Shown here one piece after another: positions 8,475-16,581 of a DNA stretch of 64,000 bases. The stretch is taken from positions 3,100,001-3,164,000 of the forward strand of contig OW818684.1 in NCBI GenBank assembly GCA_942493135.1, in the 5' to 3' direction. How positions within the stretch are numbered: the first letter of the stretch is position 1; each line of letters begins with the position of its first letter. The translations under genes were made by a program, and so were the position numbers. Origin of the DNA: Planctellipticum sp942493135 (GTDB taxonomy: Bacteria > Planctomycetota > Planctomycetia > Planctomycetales > Planctomycetaceae). Under the pieces are notes generated by a model, which was not told the origin of the DNA, ran no database searches, and saw only the letters and a program-made list of their open reading frames with translations.

Positions 8475-11400
8475 TCAGCGGGCGCCGACTTCTTCCAGCG
8501 GGGTCTCGATCCCCCGCGTCTGCCGGAACTGCCGGCTGTCGAGAATGGCGTCCAGCGCCGCCGAGAACCGGTAGTCGTTCTCCCGCAGCTTCCGCTGCAT
8601 CTCCTGCAGCAGCGGTTCATCGCTCAATTGTACTCCCCGGCCGAGGGCGTAGCCCAGCAGTTTGCGGCTGAAGTGGTGCAGGAAATCATCCCGGCGATGC
8701 GTCAGGATGTACTCCCGCAAGCCCTCAATGTCGCCAAACTTCACCCCGTCCGGAGTCTCGACCTGCGTCTCAATCGCTCGTCCGGCGAGATCCTTCGTAC
8801 GACGGCGACCGATGGCGTCGAAGCCCTCCAGAGCGAAGCCGAACGGGTCGATCTTGCGATGACACTTGGCGCAGGACTCGATGCTGCTGTGGGCTTCGGT
8901 GATCTGACGAACGGTCAGGCCATCGGCCCCGAGCTCGCTTTCGGGGAGGAGCGGCACATTCTTCGGCGGTTTGGGAAGCTTTTCGCCGAGGAACGTTTCG
9001 ATCAGCCAGTTGCCGCGGAGGATGGGACTGGTCCGGGACGCGCCGGACTGCTTGGCCAGCAGCGTCGCCATGCCGAGCACGCCCCCCCGATGATGGGCCT
9101 GCACCCCGTCAACCCGGCGGAATTCCGGTCCTTCAATGCCAGGCAGTTCGTAGAACTTCGCCAGCGCGTCATTCACAAACGTATGATCGGCGTTCACGAC
9201 ATCCAGAATGGAACCGTCGCGGGCGAACAGATCCATGAAGAAGCGGACCGACTCCTCATACATCGGGCCGCGGAGCGCCGCGAATTCCGGGAAGACCTGC
9301 TCGCTCTTTTCGTTGTGAGTATCAAAGCCCCGGATGTCGATCCACTGGCAGCCGAACTCCGTCGCCAGCGCGCGGGCCTTCGGATCCTGCAGCATCCGCC
9401 GGGCCTGGGCCTTGAGGATTTCCGGCTCGTGCAAAGTTCCGGCGGCGGCGAGTTTCCGCAGTTCCAGGTCGGGCATGGAGGACCAGAGGAAGTAGCTCAA
9501 CCGGCTGGCGAGCTCCCAGTCGGAAACGGGTTTCGGCTCGGAACTTCCCGCGGGAGGTTCGCTCCGGTAGAGGAACGACGGGGCGACCAGGATGCGGGCC
9601 AGCGTCAGCCGGAAGGCGGCCTTGTGATCGAGATCCTGCGTCCGCAGCCGTGCATAGAGATCGTTCAGTCCCGTCCGCTCGTCGGACGTGAGAGGTCGCC
9701 GGTAGGCACGGGTCGCAAAGTTGAGCAAATACTCCTGCTGGTAACGTTCCGCCTCCGCCAGTTGTTTGCGGAATGCATCGGCCCGGTCCTTGATCGGCTT
9801 GCGGAGCGGTTCGAAGATCCGGACGTCGCCGTCCTGGGTAACGTATTCCATGAACTGCACGTAAGCTTCTTCGACCTTGAGAGCGTCCTGGCTGACAAAT
9901 CTGAGCTCGTCCCAGAGGCGGTCGAGGCGGCGCTGCTCGGATTCGTCGAGCATCAATCGCATCAGGGGTTCGTCTTCGCGGTGGAACAGGACGACCGTGA
10001 CAACTTCGTCGACGGGGACGATCTGACCGTAACAGAGGGCGGCCGGGAAGATCTTGCGGAAGTTGTCGAAGCTCTGAATCATCGCCCTTTGTGCGACACT
10101 TTCATTGCGAACCAGCACCGGGTTGCCAGCAACTGCGTGGACGGGTCCGGGGTGGCGATCGACATGGACTTGAGCCTGCATGGCCAGATTCGGCGAACCG
10201 TAACGGTCCACGGCGGCCGTGACGACAAACTCCCGACCGGAGACCAGTTCCGCGGGGAGGCGAATCGCGAGCGGGCTTGACACGTTGCTGGTCATCGAAC
10301 CGGCCGGGAACGGCTTTCCGGAGGGATGCTGCCCGAAGATTTCCGGATTGACGCCGTAGCCACTCGCGCTGCTTTCGGCCGGAGCCCCACGTGCAGCCAA
10401 TGCGGCAAAGTCGAGTGATCCGAGCAGAGGACCACTGTATGAGGTCAACTGCCGGTAGAGGACGGCGTCGGGATTGTCGGCCGCGGCAGTGGGACCGTTC
10501 TTGACCAGCTCCTGCACCTGACCGGCCAGCTTCATCCTCTCGGCGGCATCCGCCTCGTCGCGCCAACGATCGAGGAGCGAGCCGGCCGGCAGACCGGCGA
10601 ACGCGGCGCTGGAGCCGGCGGTGATCGGTTCGTGATAGAAGTACCAGACCTCGCGATTGCCGAGGGAATCGGCGTGCGGATTGGCGGCGAGAAGGTCGCT
10701 GGAGACGTCCTTCCAGAGGGACCATTGCCGCTTGTCCCCTTCGAGTTCCGTCAGCGTGAGGTTGGCTTCGGTCAGGTCGCAACTGTGGTCCGTCCCACGC
10801 GGACCGACCAGCAGCGAAATCAGGTCGCCTGCCTGGACCGCCGCCGAATCGATCGGCGGAATTGTCGCCGACTGGGACCGCTCGATCTCTCCGCCGGCCA
10901 GCCGACGGCGTTCGCTCCCTCGCCGTCGTTCGATCGCCCAGGCCACGCCGTTGCCGCACTCGGGGTGGGCATGGGCGACGACGGTTTCGATCCGGATGCG
11001 GCCGGTGATCGGGCTGCGCCAGCCGACGGCGACGTTCTGCGTGGGCGAGGGATGGACGGCGACGCTGTGCGGCTTCATGATCCCCGGCACGCGGACCTGC
11101 TGGTCGGACGAGTTCGCCGAGATGATCGGCGTTGCGGCCGGTCCGAGGGATTTGACGAAGTCGTAGTCGCCGCTTTTTTCCTGCTTTTCCGTGAAGAGCG
11201 TTTCGACTTTCAGGGTCGGCGTCCCGGCGATACCCAGGTAGTCGAACCAGGCGGTCAGCAACTGCGGATCGAGATTGCGTTGTTCGGCGAGGGTATCCGC
11301 TGTAAGCGGAGTGGCGCTCTGCCGGGCGGCGTCGACGGCCGCCAGGTAATCCGCCGCGGAGGCCAGCAGCGCCCGTCTGGCTTCCAGTCCGCTCAGGCCG

Positions 11401-12641
11401 TTGCGGACGTCCTTGAGGAAGATTGTCGGTCGCCCGGGGGCTTCGAGACGAGGCTCCTGCCATTCGACCAGCGCATCTTCAATCGAGATGCCGCCGAGAA
11501 CGCCATCGGTCGCCGCCAGCAGAGTCAGCGTGAGGTCTTTGGCTTCCGGGGCGGGAGCGAGCTTGATCCGGAACGTCTGCGACTCGGCCAGCGGGTTGAC
11601 GGGTTCGAGCCACTTCTTGAAGTGTGCGACACTGTTGAACTTTGTCAGGGCTGCCTGCCACTGACGGATTTCGGCCGCCAGGGCGGGGATGTCCTCGATT
11701 GTCGCCGTCTTCCAGAGGCGACGCTGGCGATCGAGCAGTGGCGAGATGTCGTGATGTTGATCGAGCGACCAGAGGACCGACAGGTACTTTTCGCTCAGCC
11801 CGGTTTTTGCGGCGACTTCCGGCAGATTCGTCGTTCCGTCCTCCAACGGGCCGCGATTTTCGATGATCGCTTTGAGATAGGCCTCCAGCGGAATGCGTCC
11901 GCCAGTGTCGGCTTCCCAGACGAGTCCGTGCAGATGGACGGCCCGCGCCCCCTCGGCGCTGGAGTGCTGCCGGTAGAGTTGCTGAATGTCGGCGACGAGG
12001 GAATCGGTCCAATCGCGACGGGTGTCCTTGGGAGAAAAGCGGAAGCCGTCCGGCAGCAGTACTGCGTGCGACGCAATTTGTCGGGCCGCCGAGAAATACT
12101 TGTCGAGCATCGCGGGAGACATGACCAGGGCTTCGCCGACGTTGGTAAAGCCTTCGCCGGCCGCGCTGTCGGCCGGGAACTCGCGGGCCGGCTGCAGGTC
12201 GACGCCCGTCAGATCGCGGACCGTATTGTTGTATTCGACGTTACTGAGCCGCCGGAGGACGACGGGGCCGGGATCGCCCGCGTTGGCGTGGGCTTCGGCG
12301 TCGAGATAAGAGCGGGTCCACTTCAGCAGTTGCTGCTTCTGCTCGGCGCTGAGTTGAGGGCTGTCTTTAGGAGGCATCTCGCCGGTGGTGAGCTGGTCGA
12401 CCACCTTCTGCCAGACGCGCGGCGATTTGCGGACATCGCTCAAGCGGGCGAAGCGTTCGAGGTCGAGTTCCCCCTCCTGATCTTCGGTGGAATGGCACCC
12501 CAGGCAGTAGTGCTTCAGCAGCGGCAGCGCCGTCCGGTCGTACTCGGCGCCGAGCTTCGTAAAGGCTGCGGGCTCGGCGGCGGCGATCGCGCTGCAGTTC
12601 AGCAGCAGAACGGCAGCCCAGGTGCTCACTCCGTGACGCAT
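8475..12641 (-). CDS. DUF1592-type planctomycete cytochrome (long form)
   Basis: An exported multidomain protein of about 1388 aa. After a signal peptide (about 1-22) comes a haem c site CLGCH at 46-50. The DUF1587 segment (LRRLSNVEYNNTVRDLTGVDL) follows, then a long central region, and at the C-terminus DUF1595/1592/1588/1585. That end includes RAYRRPLTSDERTGL, ASRLSYFLWSSMPD, a second CxxCH (CAKCH) and RKIDPFGFALEGFDAIGR. It probably works in the periplasm or on the surface in electron transfer linked to polymer or organic-acid oxidation, but no substrate is known. The ATG at 12641 follows a strong ribosome site (GGGAGAGAG) and overlaps the end of the GntR gene by 16 bp, so translation is probably coupled. 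The reading frame stays open further upstream, but that is unused sequence within the regulator. Confidence 0.92.
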   Translation of the reverse strand: MRHGVSTWAAVLLLNCSAIAAAEPAAFTKLGAEYDRTALPLLKHYCLGCHSTEDQEGELDLERFARLSDVRKSPRVWQKVVDQLTTGEMPPKDSPQLSAEQKQQLLKWTRSYLDAEAHANAGDPGPVVLRRLSNVEYNNTVRDLTGVDLQPAREFPADSAAGEGFTNVGEALVMSPAMLDKYFSAARQIASHAVLLPDGFRFSPKDTRRDWTDSLVADIQQLYRQHSSAEGARAVHLHGLVWEADTGGRIPLEAYLKAIIENRGPLEDGTTNLPEVAAKTGLSEKYLSVLWSLDQHHDISPLLDRQRRLWKTATIEDIPALAAEIRQWQAALTKFNSVAHFKKWLEPVNPLAESQTFRIKLAPAPEAKDLTLTLLAATDGVLGGISIEDALVEWQEPRLEAPGRPTIFLKDVRNGLSGLEARRALLASAADYLAAVDAARQSATPLTADTLAEQRNLDPQLLTAWFDYLGIAGTPTLKVETLFTEKQEKSGDYDFVKSLGPAATPIISANSSDQQVRVPGIMKPHSVAVHPSPTQNVAVGWRSPITGRIRIETVVAHAHPECGNGVAWAIERRRGSERRRLAGGEIERSQSATIPPIDSAAVQAGDLISLLVGPRGTDHSCDLTEANLTLTELEGDKRQWSLWKDVSSDLLAANPHADSLGNREVWYFYHEPITAGSSAAFAGLPAGSLLDRWRDEADAAERMKLAGQVQELVKNGPTAAADNPDAVLYRQLTSYSGPLLGSLDFAALAARGAPAESSASGYGVNPEIFGQHPSGKPFPAGSMTSNVSSPLAIRLPAELVSGREFVVTAAVDRYGSPNLAMQAQVHVDRHPGPVHAVAGNPVLVRNESVAQRAMIQSFDNFRKIFPAALCYGQIVPVDEVVTVVLFHREDEPLMRLMLDESEQRRLDRLWDELRFVSQDALKVEEAYVQFMEYVTQDGDVRIFEPLRKPIKDRADAFRKQLAEAERYQQEYLLNFATRAYRRPLTSDERTGLNDLYARLRTQDLDHKAAFRLTLARILVAPSFLYRSEPPAGSSEPKPVSDWELASRLSYFLWSSMPDLELRKLAAAGTLHEPEILKAQARRMLQDPKARALATEFGCQWIDIRGFDTHNEKSEQVFPEFAALRGPMYEESVRFFMDLFARDGSILDVVNADHTFVNDALAKFYELPGIEGPEFRRVDGVQAHHRGGVLGMATLLAKQSGASRTSPILRGNWLIETFLGEKLPKPPKNVPLLPESELGADGLTVRQITEAHSSIESCAKCHRKIDPFGFALEGFDAIGRRRTKDLAGRAIETQVETPDGVKFGDIEGLREYILTHRRDDFLHHFSRKLLGYALGRGVQLSDEPLLQEMQRKLRENDYRFSAALDAILDSRQFRQTRGIETPLEEVGAR

Positions 12642-13324
12642 GCACTCTCTCCCAGACGGTCGCGGTGACTCTCGATGTGGTGTCGCAGTTCGGTCGAGGC
12701 TCGTTCGATATCGCCGTCCCGCAGCGACTCGATGATCAACTGATGTCCATCGAGCCCGATCTTCCATTCGGCCTTCTTGACGCTTTCGCGGAATCGCTGA
12801 AAGAAGATGGCCAGCAAGTCTCCGAAGGCCAGCAGGGGGGACAGTCCGCTGGCCTCGATCAGGCCGCGATGGAAGGCCATGTCGAGTTCGAGCCATCGCT
12901 GGAGGTTGCGCGTCCGTCGGAGCTCGTCGTTGATTCCGGCCAGGCGTTCGAAGATCTCGGGTGCGGCCTGCATCCGGCGGGCGACGTGCGGCAAGACTCC
13001 GGTTTCGATCAGAACGCGGGTATCGATCAGCTCTTCGGGAGAGACCGAATGGAGCGCGGGATGGAAGCCGAGGTACTCGGTGACCCGCTCCATATTCACG
13101 GCGCCGACCGTAAGACCCCGACCGGGGCGCGCTTCCACGATCCCCAGGAATTCGAGGGCTTTGGTGGCTTCCCGGAGGCTGAGGCGGCTGACGCCGAACT
13201 GCGCGGCGAGCTCCGTCTCGGTGGGGAGCTTGTCGCCGGCGCGGAGATTCCCCGTCACGATGAACGACTTGAGGCGCTCCGCCACGACGTCGCGAAGCTT
13301 CGGACGGCCGATGGTCTCCAGCAT
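12626..13324 (-). CDS. GntR family regulator, FCD (FadR-type) subfamily
   Basis: A one-component transcription regulator of 232 aa. The N-terminal winged helix is clear: LRDVVAERLKSFIVTGNL, then GDKLPTETELAAQFGVSRLS, LREATKALEFLGIV and EARPGRGLTVG. The helical FCD ligand domain follows, with conserved metal/ligand positions in ELDMAFHRGLIEASG and in HHIESHRDRL. FCD domains usually bind small organic acids. I placed the start at ATG 13324, which has AGAGGGAGA at good spacing; the frame stays open to 13396, but that has no such site. It is transcribed with the DUF1592/DUF1552 genes and divergently from the catabolic run at 13532, so it probably controls both. Confidence 0.9.
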   Translation of the reverse strand: MLETIGRPKLRDVVAERLKSFIVTGNLRAGDKLPTETELAAQFGVSRLSLREATKALEFLGIVEARPGRGLTVGAVNMERVTEYLGFHPALHSVSPEELIDTRVLIETGVLPHVARRMQAAPEIFERLAGINDELRRTRNLQRWLELDMAFHRGLIEASGLSPLLAFGDLLAIFFQRFRESVKKAEWKIGLDGHQLIIESLRDGDIERASTELRHHIESHRDRLGESACVTE

Positions 13325-13369
13325 GGTCTCCCTCTTGGGCAGGTTGCGTGCGGTCTCCGACCCGGATAG

Positions 13370-13396
13370 ATTATCTGACAATCTGGTCTTCGACAA
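13370..13396 (-). promoter_or_regulatory. Candidate promoter with overlapping GntR/FCD operator
   Basis: On the minus strand ATTGTCAGATAAT (13382-13370) is a near-palindrome close to the TNGTNNNACNA consensus reported for FadR-like GntR proteins. Its last six bases GATAAT could serve as a -10 box, with TTGTCG (13396-13391) as a -35 box at 15-bp spacing. The site lies between the regulator and the divergent operon, so autorepression plus control of both arms is plausible. This is inference from pattern and position. Confidence 0.4.
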
Positions 13397-13531
13397 GGTT
13401 TTCTCCGTCTTTCGTCACTGCGTCTTCCCCGGCGTCGCGAAGACGGAGTGTCTCATATCGGCGTCACATTCGCATCCTCGAATCCCAGCCATTCGGCTGA
13501 ACGCACTTCAGAACAGCACCTGGGGCCCGCC

Positions 13532-14506
13532 ATGAAAGTCGTCGTCACGGATTTCTCGTTTCCGTCGCTGGAGCTCGAAGAAGACATCCTCAAGCCAGCC
13601 GGCGTCACGCTCGTCGGGGAGCAGTGCAAGACCCCGGAGACGCTGATCCCGCTGGTCGCCGACGCGGACGCCGTCATCACGCAGTTTGCCCCGGTCCGTC
13701 GCGAAGTGATCGAGGCGATGACGCGGGCGAAGGTGATCGTGCGGTATGGGATCGGTGTGGACAACGTCGATCTGGAAGCCGCCCGCGAGCGCGGCATCCC
13801 GGTCTGTAATGTCCCCGACTACTGCATCGACGAAGTCGCCGATCACACGCTGGCGTTCATCCTGGCGACGACGCGACAGGTGGTGCCGAACTGCCTGCAC
13901 GTCCGCGAGGGGCGCTGGGGCCTGGCGACGCCGCTCGACAGCCTGAAGGCGCTGAAACACCTCACCGTCGGGCTGATCGGCTTCGGACGCATCGGTCGCG
14001 AAGTCGCCGCCCGGCTGATGGCGTTCAAGTGCCGGGTGCTGGTGCACGATCCCGTGACTCCGCCGGCAGACATCGAGGCCGCCGGCTGCATCCCGACCGA
14101 TCGGACGGCGCTGCTGACCGAGTCCGACATTGTTTCGCTGCATTGCCCGTCGACGCCCCAGACTCGCGGGATGATTAACCGGGTCACGCTGGAACACATG
14201 AAGCCAGGCGTGGTGGTGATTAACCTGGCGCGCGGCGATCTGGTCGATTCAGACGCTCTGACGGCGGCGCTGCAGCAGGGAAAGGTGGCTGCCGCCGCTC
14301 TGGACGTTTTCGCCCCCGAACCGATCCCCGCCGACCACCCGATTCGGAGTCTGCCGAACGTCATCCTGGCCTCGCACATCGCATCCGTCAGCGTTCCTGC
14401 CGTCCGCAAGCTTCGAGAAACCGCCGCGAAGCTGGCCCTGGCCGCCCTTCGCGGTGAAGAGCTGCCCAATATCGTGAATGGCGTCACGCCGGGGCGGAAG
14501 TCATGA
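13532..14506 (+). CDS. D-isomer-specific 2-hydroxyacid dehydrogenase
   Basis: A 324-aa NAD-dependent dehydrogenase, first gene of the plus-strand run. It interconverts a D-2-hydroxyacid and a 2-oxoacid. The Rossmann motif GFGRIG is at 150-155. The catalytic triad of the family is present: R234 in NLARGDLVD, E263 in APEP, and H282 in ASHIASVS. The sequence looks closest to the phosphoglycerate-dehydrogenase/CtBP branch, but without a C-terminal regulatory domain, so serine synthesis is unlikely. The ATG at 13532 is chosen over earlier in-frame starts because the family N-terminus (MKVVVTDF) begins there. It overlaps the next gene by ATGA, which indicates coupling. Confidence 0.9.
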   Translation: MKVVVTDFSFPSLELEEDILKPAGVTLVGEQCKTPETLIPLVADADAVITQFAPVRREVIEAMTRAKVIVRYGIGVDNVDLEAARERGIPVCNVPDYCIDEVADHTLAFILATTRQVVPNCLHVREGRWGLATPLDSLKALKHLTVGLIGFGRIGREVAARLMAFKCRVLVHDPVTPPADIEAAGCIPTDRTALLTESDIVSLHCPSTPQTRGMINRVTLEHMKPGVVVINLARGDLVDSDALTAALQQGKVAAAALDVFAPEPIPADHPIRSLPNVILASHIASVSVPAVRKLRETAAKLALAALRGEELPNIVNGVTPGRKS

Positions 14507-15474
14507 GCGGCTCCACAGCACTCGTGACCGGCGGCAGCGGATTCATTGGAACATGGGTTCTGCGGGAACTGCTCCAGCGGGACATTACGCCGGTCGTGTA
14601 TGACGTCCGGCCCAATGCCCGGCGCTGGAGCCAGGTGCTTGGCTCGGACGCGGCCCGCGTGATCTTCGTCGAGGGAGACCTGCTGGAGACCGACCGGCTC
14701 CGCCAGACCTGCCAGCAGCACGACGTGCAGCACCTGATTCACCTGGCTGCGCTGCTGACTCCCGCCTGCCAGCAGGATCCCTGGACGGGCTGCAAAGTGA
14801 ATCTGCTGGGAAGCGTCGCCCTGTTCGAGCTGATTCGAACAGCCGGACTCCCGATTCAGGGACTCTCCTATGCCAGTTCGTATGCGGTCTATGGTCCCGA
14901 AGAGGAAGCTGGCCCGCAGGCGGGTGACGCGGCGCAGGACCGCCCCCCGACCTTTTACGGCGCTTTCAAGCTCGCCGTCGATCTGATCGCCGAGCAGTAC
15001 TGGCGGCACTTCGGTATCGCATCGGTCGGCGTCCGCCCGCACGTGGTCTACGGTCCGGAACGCGACGCCGGTCTGACCGCCGGCCCCTCGCTCGCGGCGA
15101 AAGCCGCCGCCCTGGGGGAGCGCTACACGATCAGTTACACCGGAGTCGTGAGCTACGATTATGTCGAAGACGTCGCCCGCGCGTTCGTGCAGGCCGCTCT
15201 GGAGACCCCGGCGGGCGCTCACGTCGTTGACCTGCCGGGGAACCCGGCAACGACCGAAGACTTCGTGCGGGAGATCGATGCCGTGATTCCCGGTGCGGCC
15301 AGTCGCCTCAGCGTCGACGGTCCGCGGATTCCGTCGAACATTCCGCCCCACCCGCACTATTTCACGCAGCTCTTCCCGGACTGGCGAGTCACGCCGCTTG
15401 CGGAGGGAATTCGGAAAACCATCGACTTCTACCGCGCCGGGCGGCAAGATCCAGGCTCAACACACCAGCCCTGA
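14503..15474 (+). CDS. NAD-dependent epimerase/dehydratase (extended SDR)
   Basis: A 323-aa extended short-chain dehydrogenase. The N-terminal NAD site is GGSGFIG at about 10-16. The catalytic Ser region is SSYAVYGPEE (125-134), and Tyr/Lys are Y152 and K156 in FYGAFK. The family normally acts on sugar nucleotides, but in catabolic clusters related enzymes oxidise free sugars or sugar acids. The context here (2-hydroxyacid dehydrogenase upstream by a 4-bp overlap, Ldh-type dehydrogenase downstream) favours a role in sugar-acid catabolism. The exact substrate cannot be read from the sequence. Confidence 0.88.
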   Translation: MSGSTALVTGGSGFIGTWVLRELLQRDITPVVYDVRPNARRWSQVLGSDAARVIFVEGDLLETDRLRQTCQQHDVQHLIHLAALLTPACQQDPWTGCKVNLLGSVALFELIRTAGLPIQGLSYASSYAVYGPEEEAGPQAGDAAQDRPPTFYGAFKLAVDLIAEQYWRHFGIASVGVRPHVVYGPERDAGLTAGPSLAAKAAALGERYTISYTGVVSYDYVEDVARAFVQAALETPAGAHVVDLPGNPATTEDFVREIDAVIPGAASRLSVDGPRIPSNIPPHPHYFTQLFPDWRVTPLAEGIRKTIDFYRAGRQDPGSTHQP

Positions 15475-15495
15475 TCGCGTCCGGAAGGAACATTG

Positions 15496-16548
15496 ATGCG
15501 AGTTCCCGTCGAATCGCTCCGCAGTTTCTGTCTCGCCGCTCTGAGGCAGGCCGGCCTGAATGAGGCCGACGCCGATGTCACCGCCGACGCCCTGGTCACG
15601 ACCGACACGATGGGAGTTTTCACCCACGGAACCAAGCTGCTGGGAGGTTACCTCAACCGTCTCAAAGGCGGCGGCTACCGCGCGACCGCCCGGCCGCGCA
15701 TCGAACGGGAGGGGCCGGCCTGGGCCGTGATCGACGGCGAATCGGCCCTCGGTCAGGTTGGCGGCGTCTTTGCGATGCAGACGGCGATCGACAAAGCCCG
15801 GACTGTCGGCGTGGCCTACGTTGGCCTGCGCAACACCGGGCACATCGGCGCGGCCGGCTACTTTGCCGCCCACGCAGCCCGGTCGGGCCTGATTGCGATG
15901 GTCGTCGGGAACGACGTTCCGAGCGTCGCCGCCCCCGGCTCGCGAGGCTCGGTCCTCGGAAGCAATCCTCTCGCCTACGGAATTCCGGTCGAGGGGAGCG
16001 AGCCGATCCTGCTCGACATGGCCACCGCTGCCGTCGCAGGGGGCAAAGTCTACGCGGCGCACCAGCGCGGCGAACCGATTCCCCCCACCTGGCTCATCGG
16101 TCCCGACGGTCAGCCGACGACCGACGGCAGTCTCTATCCCCGGCACGCCGCACTCGCGCCGATGGCCGGGCACAAAGGCTACGGCATTGGCCTCTGGGCG
16201 GAGATTCTGGCCGGCGTTCTGCCGGGCGGCGCGATGACCTGGCAGGTGGGAACGTGGATGTTCGATCCTCCCGACAAACCGTCGCAGCATAACGCCGGTT
16301 TTATCGCGATCGACGTCGCGACGATTGCGCCTCCCGAGGACTTCGCCGCCCGGATCCAGCACCTGATCGACGAGATTCACGCCGCACCGACCGCGGTCGG
16401 CATCGACCGCGTCCTGCTCCCCGGCGAGCGGGAATGGAACCTGCGCCAGCAGGCCCATGCCGAGGGGATCGACCTGCCCGAAGACGTCCGCGCCAAGTTG
16501 CGGCAGGTCGCCGCCGATTATCAACTGACTGCAGACTGGTTGACGTAA
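15496..16548 (+). CDS. Ldh family (malate/lactate/ureidoglycolate-type) dehydrogenase
   Basis: A 350-aa NAD(P)-dependent dehydrogenase of the family that is distinct from classical lactate dehydrogenase. Members oxidise 2-hydroxyacids such as malate, ureidoglycolate or 2,3-diketogulonate. The early conserved His is in GVFTHG (H44), and the family segments GHIGAAGYFAAHAA, SVLGSNPLAYGIPV and MAGHKGYGIGLWAEILAG are all present. The ATG at 15496 follows GGAAGGAA at ideal spacing; a TTG directly before it is less likely. The gene sits 21 bp after the epimerase gene. It is probably a second oxidation step in the same pathway. Confidence 0.9.
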   Translation: MRVPVESLRSFCLAALRQAGLNEADADVTADALVTTDTMGVFTHGTKLLGGYLNRLKGGGYRATARPRIEREGPAWAVIDGESALGQVGGVFAMQTAIDKARTVGVAYVGLRNTGHIGAAGYFAAHAARSGLIAMVVGNDVPSVAAPGSRGSVLGSNPLAYGIPVEGSEPILLDMATAAVAGGKVYAAHQRGEPIPPTWLIGPDGQPTTDGSLYPRHAALAPMAGHKGYGIGLWAEILAGVLPGGAMTWQVGTWMFDPPDKPSQHNAGFIAIDVATIAPPEDFAARIQHLIDEIHAAPTAVGIDRVLLPGEREWNLRQQAHAEGIDLPEDVRAKLRQVAADYQLTADWLT

Positions 16549-16581
16549 CAACTCCCGACGAATACCACCTGGAGCGACCTC

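Noticed and set aside
8280..12668. Two long plus-strand frames (666 and 678 aa) opposite the DUF1592 gene
   Set aside because: They mirror the minus-strand gene's codons, have no recognisable domain and no ribosome site.
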